From an uncultured Oscillospiraceae bacterium (GTDB taxonomy: Bacteria; Bacillota; Clostridia; Oscillospirales; Oscillospiraceae), in the NCBI GenBank assembly GCA_934623545.1, contig CAKTVN010000037.1, forward strand, positions 1 to 11,040: DNA of 11,040 nt, in the 5' to 3' direction. Positions 5,994-11,040 of the stretch are shown here, in pieces (the stretch's first letter is position 1; the number at the start of each line of letters is the position of its first letter). The notes under the pieces are model-generated. The model did not search any database. It had not been told where the DNA came from and saw only the letters and a program-made list of their open reading frames with translations. A program made the position numbers and the translations under genes.

Positions 5994-6004
5994 GAGGCTA
6001 TGGG

Positions 6005-6577
6005 ATGAAAATCTGGAAACGCAACGCCATCATCGCGACCGTGCTGCTGCTTGTATGCGCGGGGATCTATCTCAACTGGTCGTACACCCACAGCGAGGAC
6101 ACCGCCGCGGCGGACCTCACCGAAACGCTCGACGCGGAGCAGGTGATGGGCGACGGGCTCATCATCGCGGACCCCGCGGATGCGCTCGCGCAGGAGGCGT
6201 CGGCGCAGACAGCCGGGCAGACCGAGGACTATTTCGCGCAGGTGCGTCTGAGCCGCCAGCAGTCGCGCGACAGCGCCGTCGAGCTGCTCGAGCAGACGAT
6301 CGCCTACGACGAGGGAACGGAGGTCGGCACGGCGGCGACGAAAACACTCAACGATCTGGTCTCCACCGCGCTGAGCGAGGCGCAGATCGAAAGTCTTGTC
6401 ATTGCCAAGGGCTACAGCGACTGCGTGACCTATATCAACGACGACACGGTCTGTGTCGCGGTCTCCGCGCCAGCCGAGGGACTTCAGCAGACGGATGTCG
6501 CGCTCATTTCGGACATCGTGACCGGGCAGACGGATTATTCTCTCTCGCAGGTCCGGGTCATCGAGGTCAAAAGCTGA
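6005..6577 (+). CDS. spoIIIAH: Stage III sporulation protein AH (SpoIIQ partner)
   Basis: SpoIIIAH is anchored in the mother-cell membrane and binds forespore SpoIIQ across the intermembrane space, forming part of the channel. The 190-residue product has a membrane anchor at about 8-23, an acidic variable linker (30-72), then the conserved YFAQVRLSRQQSRD.AVELLEQ helix (about 76-97) and a ring-building domain containing LVIAKGYSDCVTYINDDTVCVAV (about 131-153), ending in VRVIEVKS. Two cysteines, C140 and C150, face each other in neighbouring predicted strands. The ATG at 6005 has an excellent AGGAGG (5992-5997) 7 bases upstream that overlaps the spoIIIAG stop. It is the last gene of the operon, with a terminator 10 bases after its stop. 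SpoIIQ itself is not in this window. Confidence 0.96.
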   Translation: MKIWKRNAIIATVLLLVCAGIYLNWSYTHSEDTAAADLTETLDAEQVMGDGLIIADPADALAQEASAQTAGQTEDYFAQVRLSRQQSRDSAVELLEQTIAYDEGTEVGTAATKTLNDLVSTALSEAQIESLVIAKGYSDCVTYINDDTVCVAVSAPAEGLQQTDVALISDIVTGQTDYSLSQVRVIEVKS

Positions 6578-6586
6578 GGCGAAACG

Positions 6587-6622
6587 CGCAGCGGTCGGAA
6601 TGTTCCCGTCCGCTGCGTTTTT
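6587..6622 (+). terminator. Intrinsic terminator of the spoIIIA operon
   Basis: CGCAGCGG (6587-6594) pairs perfectly with CCGCTGCG (6610-6617). An inner CGG/CCG extension continues after one mismatch, and TTTTT follows at 6618-6622. It begins 10 bases after the spoIIIAH stop and separates the sporulation operon from the next transcription unit, whose -35 box begins four bases after the T-run. Confidence 0.93.
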
Positions 6623-6625
6623 CAG

Positions 6626-6654
6626 TTGCAAGTGGGGCTGGTTTGTAGTATAAT
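6626..6654 (+). promoter_or_regulatory. Sigma-A promoter of the asp23-nusB-ispA operon
   Basis: A perfect TATAAT (6649-6654) stands 17 bases after TTGCAA (6626-6631). Transcription should start near 6661, giving a leader of about 114 bases. No other promoter is evident before the downstream genes, which are closely packed or overlapping, so this one probably drives all six. Confidence 0.85.
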
Positions 6655-6673
6655 TGGCTCACAGAACGAACGA

Positions 6674-6709
6674 CCGGAAGCATTTCGGCATTTTTTGTCC
6701 CGCTTCCGG
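6674..6709 (+). promoter_or_regulatory. Candidate attenuator structure in the asp23-nusB leader
   Basis: Two mutually exclusive stems share the 5' arm CCGGAAGC (6674-6681). The short form pairs CCGGAA (6674-6679) with TTTCGG (6683-6688), one G-U pair and a 3-base loop, and is followed by CATTTTTTG, which looks like a weak intrinsic terminator. The long form pairs CCGGAAGC with GCTTCCGG (6702-6709) over a 20-base loop that holds the T-run. The pairings are read directly; regulation is inferred. A second GC hairpin (5 bp around CGTG, within 6745-6758) stands just before the ribosome binding site. Confidence 0.45.
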
Positions 6710-6774
6710 CGATTATGGCAGTATATACCGGCGAATATCATGCGCCGCGCGTGCGCGGATACGGAGGAAGCATT

Positions 6775-7158
6775 ATGGCAGACAATAAGGAATATTACAC
6801 GCAGAAAGCTGACAACGGCTCCATTCAGATCTCAGAAGATGTCGTCGCGTCGGTCGCGGCGATGGCGGTGCTGGAGCAGGAGGGCGTCTGCGGTCTGAGC
6901 GCGAGCCTCGGCACGGACATCGCGGAGATGCTCGGCGTCAAGAGCGTCGCGAAGGGCATCCGCGTCGTGAGCGACAAGGCGGGCGCGCTCTGCGTCGACT
7001 GCAATGTGGTCGCAAAATTCGGCTACTCCGTCTTTGAGCTTGCCAAGTCCGTACAGGACGCGGTCAAGTCGAGCCTGGAATCCGTGACCGGGCTGACGGT
7101 CAAAAAGGTAAACGTCAACATCTGCGGCATCGCGCTGCCGCGCGAGGCAAAAAAATAA
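6775..7158 (+). CDS. Asp23/Gls24 family envelope stress response protein (YqhY-like)
   Basis: This 127-residue protein belongs to the Asp23/Gls24 (DUF322) family. The Bacillus subtilis member at the same place beside nusB is YqhY, which has been linked to fatty-acid synthesis control at acetyl-CoA carboxylase. The precise molecular role is not settled. Visible features are GSIQISEDVVASVAAMAVLEQEGV near the N-terminus (about 15-38), a middle G.RVVSDKAGALCVDCNVVAKFGYSVFELAKSVQDAV (about 61-97, broken here into its blocks) and the family C-terminus VTGLTVKKVNVNICGIALP (about 104-122). There are no membrane segments. The ATG at 6775 has GGAGGAAG (6763-6770) at good spacing. An in-frame ATG at 6715 lacks one and encodes an atypical 20-residue extension. 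It is the first gene of the housekeeping operon. Confidence 0.93.
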   Translation: MADNKEYYTQKADNGSIQISEDVVASVAAMAVLEQEGVCGLSASLGTDIAEMLGVKSVAKGIRVVSDKAGALCVDCNVVAKFGYSVFELAKSVQDAVKSSLESVTGLTVKKVNVNICGIALPREAKK

Positions 7159-7200
7159 GCCGCAGCAGGTTTTTGAGAGAGAACGAGGAGACAATACGGT

Positions 7201-7650
7201 ATGACCAGAACAAACGCCAGAGAGATCGTGGCGCAGCTCGTCTATGAGATGAGCTTCCGCGACGACGACGCGCAGAGCATCGTACGCGCGCACCTTGACC
7301 CGGATTACTACGCAACGCTTGAGGATGAGTCCGACGCCTATCAGGAGCGCCCCACCGGCAAGCAGGCAGAGTACATCCAGTCCACCGTGTGCGGCATCCG
7401 CGAAAAGCAGGATGAGCTGGACGGCTATATTTCCAAATATGCCATCGGCTGGAATCTCGGGCGGATCTCCAAGCCCGCGCGCGCGATCATGCAGCTCGCC
7501 ATGTACGAGTGCCTGTATGTCCACGACGTGCCCGTCAGCGCCGCGATCAATGAGGCGGTCGAGTTGACGCGGAAGTACGAGGATGAGGACGTCGTCGCGT
7601 TTGTCAACGGCATTCTCGGCGCGTTTGCCCGCGAGGTGGCGGAGCAATGA
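7201..7650 (+). CDS. nusB: Transcription antitermination factor NusB
   Basis: NusB binds boxA RNA together with NusE (ribosomal protein S10) and prevents premature termination, mainly in rRNA operons. The 149-residue product is of normal length and all helical. It shows the N-terminal REIVAQLVYEM helix (about 7-17), WNLGRISKPARAIMQLAMYE (about 84-103) and the diagnostic AAINEAVELTRKYEDEDVVAFVNGILG (about 114-140, read in two halves). In the middle block the usual Asp before Arg-Ala is replaced by Pro-Ala (KPARAIM), a small deviation. The ATG at 7201 follows GAGGAG (7185-7190) after a 10-base spacer. The gene begins 42 bases after the asp23-family gene, and its stop overlaps the next start as ATGA. 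Confidence 0.96.
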   Translation: MTRTNAREIVAQLVYEMSFRDDDAQSIVRAHLDPDYYATLEDESDAYQERPTGKQAEYIQSTVCGIREKQDELDGYISKYAIGWNLGRISKPARAIMQLAMYECLYVHDVPVSAAINEAVELTRKYEDEDVVAFVNGILGAFAREVAEQ

Positions 7651-8570
7651 GAGCGCTGGGCTTCGATACCAGCAACTATACCACTTCGGTGGCGGAATTT
7701 CACGGCGTGGGCGGCGAGAACTGCTCACGCCTTTTGGACGTGAAGCCGGGGGAGCTTGGCTTGCGTCAGTCGGACGCGCTGTTTGCGCACGTCAAGCGGC
7801 TGCCGGAGCTTGTGGACGAGCTGTACGCGCGTGCGGGACACGACGATGTCCGCGCGGTCGGCGCGAGCACGCGCCCGCGCGCCGTCGAGGGCTCGTATAT
7901 GCCGTGCTTTCTGGCGGGGGCATGTCAGGCACAGAATCTGGCGCGCGTGCTGGATGTGCCGTTTTACGCCTTTTCCCATCAGCAGGGGCACATTGCCGCC
8001 GCGCTCTATTCCGCGGGGCGGATGGAGCTGATGCGCGAGCCGCATCTTGCATGGCATCTGTCCGGCGGTACGACGGAGCTTCTGCTGGTCACGCCGGACG
8101 GGAAAAATGTCCGTGCGGAAAAGCTCGGCGGGACAAGCGATATCTCCGCCGGACAGCTGATCGATCGGACCGGGCAGCTGCTCGGTGTGCCGTTTCCATC
8201 CGGAAGGGGCATCGACGCGCTCAGTCAGGGAAGCGAAAGCCGGGATTTTTTCCGCGTCAAAACGAATGGGCTGAGCTTTTCGCTTTCCGGTGTTGAAAAT
8301 AAGGTCCGGCAATACCGCGACGCGGGCGCGAATGAAGCGGACACCGCACGGTACGCGCTTTTGTCCGTTATCCACGCGGTCGCGGCGGTGACGCGCGAGG
8401 CGCTGCGCGCATATCCGGGCTTTTCCGTCGTATTTTCCGGCGGCGTGTCCGGCAATACGCTTCTGCGCACGCGCTGCCGCGAATTTGACGCTGCCTTTGC
8501 CGAGCCGCGCTTTTCCTCGGATAACGCCTTCGGGATCGCGCTTTTGACGTGGATGCAGGAGGAGGCGTGA
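7647..8570 (+). CDS. Kae1/TsaD-like domain protein (TsaD paralogue)
   Basis: The 307-residue product has the ASKHA ATPase fold of the Kae1/TsaD family, whose main member TsaD transfers threonylcarbamoyl to tRNA A37 (t6A) with TsaB and TsaE. Family features are the phosphate loop GFDTSNYTTSVA (5-16), metal ligands H111 and H115 in HQQGH, SGGTTEL (139-145), GGTSDISAGQLIDRTGQLLG (161-180), FSGGVSGN (263-270), and D292 in SSDNAFGIA. It differs from true TsaD: it is some 30 residues shorter, SGGHT is SGGTT, and the glycine loop is replaced by STRPRAVEGSYMPCFLAG (about 74-91). It is therefore probably a paralogue of unknown substrate rather than the t6A enzyme itself. Older annotations call such proteins O-sialoglycoprotein endopeptidase, which I do not support. 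It starts at an ATGA overlap with nusB and occupies folD's usual place before xseA. Confidence 0.88.
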   Translation: MRALGFDTSNYTTSVAEFHGVGGENCSRLLDVKPGELGLRQSDALFAHVKRLPELVDELYARAGHDDVRAVGASTRPRAVEGSYMPCFLAGACQAQNLARVLDVPFYAFSHQQGHIAAALYSAGRMELMREPHLAWHLSGGTTELLLVTPDGKNVRAEKLGGTSDISAGQLIDRTGQLLGVPFPSGRGIDALSQGSESRDFFRVKTNGLSFSLSGVENKVRQYRDAGANEADTARYALLSVIHAVAAVTREALRAYPGFSVVFSGGVSGNTLLRTRCREFDAAFAEPRFSSDNAFGIALLTWMQEEA

Positions 8571-9784
8571 TGGAACAGACAATTTTTGCGGTCTCGCAGG
8601 TCAATGAATACATCAAAGCAATGATGGACCGCGAGCCGCTGCTCAACGAGCTCTTCATTCGCGGCGAGCTCAGCAATTACAAGGTCTACCCCTCGGGGCA
8701 TCACTATTTTACGCTCAAGGACGAAGCCGGCGCGCTGCGCTGTGTGATGTTCCGCTCGAGCGCGGTGCGGCTCCGCTTCCGCCCGGAAAACGGCATGAAG
8801 GTCATCGCCTTCGGGCGCATTACGGTCTTCCCGCGCGACGGCGCGTATCAGCTCTACTGCGCCGATCTGACGCCGGAGGGCGCGGGCGATCTGCACGTCG
8901 CCTTTGAGCAGCTCAAGGCAAAGCTCTCGGCGGATGGGCTTTTCGAGCGTGAACACAAGAAGCCGCTTCCGGCGTTTCCACACCGCATCGCCATCGTGAC
9001 CTCGGGCGCGGGCGCGGCGATCATGGATATGCTCCGCATCCTCGCGAAGCGGTATCCGCTGAGCAAGGTGCTCATTCTCCCGGTGCGCGTACAGGGCGCG
9101 GAGGCGCCCGCCGAGATCGCGGGCGCGATCCGCTACGCGAACCGGCATAAGATCGCCGATGTGATCATCACAGGACGCGGCGGCGGCTCGATAGAGGACC
9201 TCTGGGCGTTCAACGATGAGCGCGTCGCGCGCGCGATCTATGATTCCGAAATTCCGGTCGTCTCGGCGGTCGGGCATGAGCCGGATGTGACGATCGCGGA
9301 CTATGTCGCGGACGTGCGGGCGGCGACGCCGTCCAACGGAGCGGAGCTCGTCGCGCCGGACCGTGAGGCGCTTCAGAAGCGGCTTTCACAGACGCAGGCG
9401 CGGATGTACGCCGCGATGGAGCGGCAGCTCAAGCTCTCGCGGCAGACGCTTCAGTCGCTTGCGGCAAAGCGCGTGCTGCAAAGCCCGGTGAATTACATTC
9501 AGGACAAGCGGATGCTGCTGGAATACAGCCGTGAGCGGCTCACGGCGGCATCGCGCCATCTGCTTCAGGGGAAAAAGGAGCAGTTCGTCCGACTGACCGC
9601 CAAGCTTGACGCGATGAGCCCGCTGAAGGTCCTCGCACGCGGCTACAGCGTGGTCCGCGGCGCGGACGGAAGCATTTTGCAGCGCGCAGACGAGGCGGAA
9701 CTGGGAGAAATCATCACAGTCGATCTGCGGGAGGGAAGGCTCCGCGCGGAGGTCTGTGAGGTCATGGAGGAAGCACATGAGTGA
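8570..9784 (+). CDS. xseA: Exodeoxyribonuclease VII large subunit
   Basis: XseA is the catalytic subunit of exonuclease VII, which degrades single-stranded DNA from both ends and takes part in repair. The 404-residue product has an N-terminal OB-fold DNA-binding domain (about 1-100, with VSQVNEYIK and GELSNYK.Y.SGHHYFTLKD), then the catalytic domain with AIVTSGAGAAIMDML (141-155), the GRGGGSIEDLWAFNDE signature (202-217), SAVGHEPDVTIADYVAD (232-248) and RAATPS (250-255). A long coiled-coil arm (about 262-345) and a C-terminal LARGYSVV block follow. The ATG at 8570 overlaps the previous stop by one base (TGATG) and has AGGAGGAGG just upstream. It overlaps xseB by eight bases, in keeping with coupled synthesis of the two subunits. 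Confidence 0.97.
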   Translation: MEQTIFAVSQVNEYIKAMMDREPLLNELFIRGELSNYKVYPSGHHYFTLKDEAGALRCVMFRSSAVRLRFRPENGMKVIAFGRITVFPRDGAYQLYCADLTPEGAGDLHVAFEQLKAKLSADGLFEREHKKPLPAFPHRIAIVTSGAGAAIMDMLRILAKRYPLSKVLILPVRVQGAEAPAEIAGAIRYANRHKIADVIITGRGGGSIEDLWAFNDERVARAIYDSEIPVVSAVGHEPDVTIADYVADVRAATPSNGAELVAPDREALQKRLSQTQARMYAAMERQLKLSRQTLQSLAAKRVLQSPVNYIQDKRMLLEYSRERLTAASRHLLQGKKEQFVRLTAKLDAMSPLKVLARGYSVVRGADGSILQRADEAELGEIITVDLREGRLRAEVCEVMEEAHE

Positions 9785-10010
9785 GAAATCGAAAAGCTTT
9801 GAGCAGTCGATCGAGCAGCTCGACGCCATTGTAAAAAGTCTGGAACAGGGGAATGTCCCGCTGGAGCAGGCGCTGAAGCTGTTTCAGGAGGGGACCGGAC
9901 TGGTCCGGAGCTGCGATGAGATGCTCTCGAAGGCGGAGCTGGAGGTCGTAAAGCTGATGAAGGGCGCCGACGGCGCACCGGTGGAAACGGAGTATACGAG
10001 AGATGCCTGA
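9777..10010 (+). CDS. xseB: Exodeoxyribonuclease VII small subunit
   Basis: XseB is the small helical subunit that coats the coiled-coil arm of XseA in exonuclease VII. The 77-residue product has normal length and the family pattern: FEQSIEQLDAIVKSLEQG (about 8-25), then VPLEQALKLFQEGTGLVRSC (about 27-46), then LSKAELEVVKL (about 50-60) and a short disordered tail. The ATG at 9777 was chosen because GGAGG lies 6 bases upstream and because it gives the standard N-terminus. It overlaps both xseA and ispA by eight bases. Confidence 0.96.
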   Translation: MSEKSKSFEQSIEQLDAIVKSLEQGNVPLEQALKLFQEGTGLVRSCDEMLSKAELEVVKLMKGADGAPVETEYTRDA

Positions 10011-10875
10011 TTACAAAATGACGATGGAACGCTACCGCGAGGCGGTCGAGGCTTATCTCGAGCGCTGCTTCACGGAGCAAAAATGCCCGCAGCGCGAGCT
10101 GATGCAGGCAATGCGCTACAGCCTGCTTGCGGGCGGAAAGCGCATCCGCCCGGTTCTGGTGCTGGAATTCTGCCGCATCTGCGGCGGCGACTGGGAAAGC
10201 GCGATGCCGTTTGCGGCGGCGATCGAGATGGTGCACACGTACAGCCTCATCCACGATGATCTGCCGTGCATGGACAACGACGACTACCGCCGCGGAAGAC
10301 TCACTAACCACAAGGTCTTCGGTGAGGCGAACGCCGTCCTCGCGGGCGACGCGCTTCTGACCGCTGCATTCGAGACCGCAGCCTCTGCGCCTGTCGACGC
10401 ATGGAAGATCGTGCGCATCATCCGCATCCTTTCGGAGGCGGCAGGCGCGAACGGAATGGTCGGCGGGCAGGTGCTCGATCTGACCGGGGAGAAGCTGCGC
10501 CTCGGCGCAGAGGATATCCACACCATCCACGAGCTCAAGACCGGCGCCCTCATCTCCGCCTCATGCCGCATCGGTGCGGCTGCCGCCGGCGCGAGCGAGG
10601 CGCAGATGCAGGCGGCGCACGCCTACGCGGAGGCGCTCGGGCTTGCATTCCAGCTGCGCGACGATATGCTCGATGTGCTTGGCGACGCGGAGAAGATGGG
10701 AAAGGCGACCGGCATGGACGGCAGCAAAAATACGCTTGTTGGGCTCTACGGCGTGGGCGAGTGCTCAAAGCTGATCGAGCGCTACACGGACGAGGCGATC
10801 GGCGCGCTCGCTTCGTTCCAGGATACGGAGTTCCTAGCCGAGCTTGCGCAGCGGCTCGCCATGCGCGAATATTGA
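10003..10875 (+). CDS. ispA: Farnesyl diphosphate synthase (polyprenyl synthetase family)
   Basis: The enzyme condenses dimethylallyl and geranyl diphosphates with isopentenyl diphosphate to make farnesyl diphosphate, the precursor of undecaprenyl carriers and quinone tails. The 290-residue product shows GGKRIRP (44-50), the first aspartate-rich motif DDLPCMD (85-91) with the two-residue insert typical of bacterial short-chain synthases, RRGRLTNHKVFGEANA (96-111), GGQVLDL (154-160), KTGALI (179-184) and the second motif DDMLD (220-224). Tyr80, five residues before the first motif, is bulky, which fits a C15 product limit. The ATG at 10003 overlaps xseB by eight bases, with GGAG 10 bases upstream. 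In Bacillus subtilis dxs follows nearby; none starts before the window ends. It might instead be called a geranylgeranyl synthase, but the motif type favours FPP. Confidence 0.94.
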   Translation: MPDYKMTMERYREAVEAYLERCFTEQKCPQRELMQAMRYSLLAGGKRIRPVLVLEFCRICGGDWESAMPFAAAIEMVHTYSLIHDDLPCMDNDDYRRGRLTNHKVFGEANAVLAGDALLTAAFETAASAPVDAWKIVRIIRILSEAAGANGMVGGQVLDLTGEKLRLGAEDIHTIHELKTGALISASCRIGAAAAGASEAQMQAAHAYAEALGLAFQLRDDMLDVLGDAEKMGKATGMDGSKNTLVGLYGVGECSKLIERYTDEAIGALASFQDTEFLAELAQRLAMREY

Positions 10876-10880
10876 GAATT

Positions 10881-11022
10881 TCAAACGCGATTCGCTTCGC
10901 TGCCATCGCGTTTGAACAAGCGGCACGATGCTGCGCGCATAAATTTTGCACCGCAGGTGCAAAATTTCCACACTCGCATTGCGTAAGGTGTTTTATCCGA
11001 CGTACACGCCGCCGGATAAAAC
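10881..11022. repeat. Cluster of three perfect inverted repeats after ispA
   Basis: The gene-free right end (10876-11040) holds a train of hairpins. TCAAACGCGAT (10881-10891) pairs with ATCGCGTTTGA (10905-10915), 11 bp with a 13-base loop. AAATTTTGCACC (10941-10952) pairs with GGTGCAAAATTT (10956-10967), 12 bp with a 3-base loop. GTTTTATCCG (10990-10999) pairs with CGGATAAAAC (11013-11022), 10 bp with a 13-base loop. A weaker 6-bp stem (10920-10925 with 10929-10934) sits between the first two. None is followed by a clear T-run in either direction. They may mark the operon's 3' end or belong to a dispersed intergenic repeat family. No reading frame is supported here. Confidence 0.75.
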
Positions 11023-11040
11023 GGTTTCAAATTTATTCCG

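Noticed and set aside
6715..6774. Upstream ATG start for the asp23-family gene
   Set aside because: It has no binding site and adds 20 atypical residues; the ATG at 6775 follows GGAGGAAG and begins the usual family N-terminus.
6655..6774. A boxA (NusB binding) element in the asp23-nusB leader
   Set aside because: I looked for a boxA-like sequence on the transcribed strand and found no convincing match.
6832..7728. Minus-strand open frame of 298 codons opposite asp23, nusB and the start of the Kae1-like gene
   Set aside because: It crosses three real genes and an intergenic gap antisense with no signals of its own, so it is a shadow frame.
8225..9277. Minus-strand open frame of 350 codons opposite the Kae1-like gene and xseA
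   Set aside because: It spans two well-supported genes antisense, has no promoter or binding site, and its composition is typical of a GC-driven shadow frame.
9643..10530. Minus-strand open frame of 295 codons opposite xseA, xseB and ispA
   Set aside because: It is antisense to three confident genes and has a low-complexity Ser/Pro/Arg-rich end with no family motifs.
10941..10967. The 12-bp palindrome as the intrinsic terminator of the ispA operon
   Set aside because: The stem is followed by CCACAC rather than a T-run, so a standard intrinsic terminator is not supported, although the structure may still end or protect the transcript.
1..11040. Mobile elements, CRISPR arrays, tRNA or rRNA genes, defence systems
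   Set aside because: No transposase, integrase, spaced direct repeats, tRNA-like folds or defence-family motifs were seen; the gene content is core sporulation and housekeeping.

Overview
This window looks like chromosomal core DNA from a GC-rich, spore-forming member of the Clostridia. An Oscillospiraceae-type genome is the best guess, because it carries the complete eight-gene spoIIIA operon and spoIID, uses GC-rich codons throughout, and has a Kae1/TsaD-like paralogue next to xseA. No mobile element, tRNA, rRNA or CRISPR array was seen. Genus and species cannot be fixed from this sequence alone.

Layout, left to right. (1) Bases 1-341 hold the 3' end of prfB (release factor 2). (2) A housekeeping-type promoter and a structured leader precede secG (489-722). 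SecG ends at a strong terminator hairpin that lies inside the last codons of the convergent spoIID. (3) spoIID (749-1759, minus strand) is head to head with spoIIIAA-AH (1922-6577, plus strand). The 162-base gap between them holds two back-to-back elements that match the sigma-E consensus with 14-base spacers. It also holds a perfect 10-bp hairpin in the spoIID leader. (4) A terminator at 6587-6622 closes the sporulation operon. Directly after it, a consensus-like sigma-A promoter starts a second operon: asp23-family gene, nusB, Kae1/TsaD-like gene, xseA, xseB, ispA. The genes of this operon, from nusB on, overlap by 1-8 bases. Its leader contains a possible premature terminator. (5) The last 165 bases have no gene but contain a train of perfect inverted repeats.

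How the genes work together. SpoIID is a peptidoglycan lytic transglycosylase used in engulfment. SpoIIIAA-AH form the mother-cell half of the SpoIIIA-SpoIIQ channel or feeding-tube complex, whose AA ATPase and AG/AH rings resemble secretion-system parts. Both are expected to be switched on by sigma-E in the mother cell. The second operon is housekeeping: an Asp23/Gls24 protein, transcription antitermination (NusB), a Kae1-like ATPase-fold protein, exonuclease VII (XseA and XseB), and farnesyl diphosphate synthase. It matches the Bacillus subtilis order spoIIIA-accB-accC-yqhY-nusB-folD-xseA-xseB-ispA, except that accB/accC are absent and folD's place is taken by the Kae1-like gene.

Most of the window is well-known biology. 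The parts least explained by known genes are the shared sigma-E divergent promoter, the candidate attenuator in the asp23-nusB leader, the Kae1 paralogue, and the palindrome cluster at the right edge.
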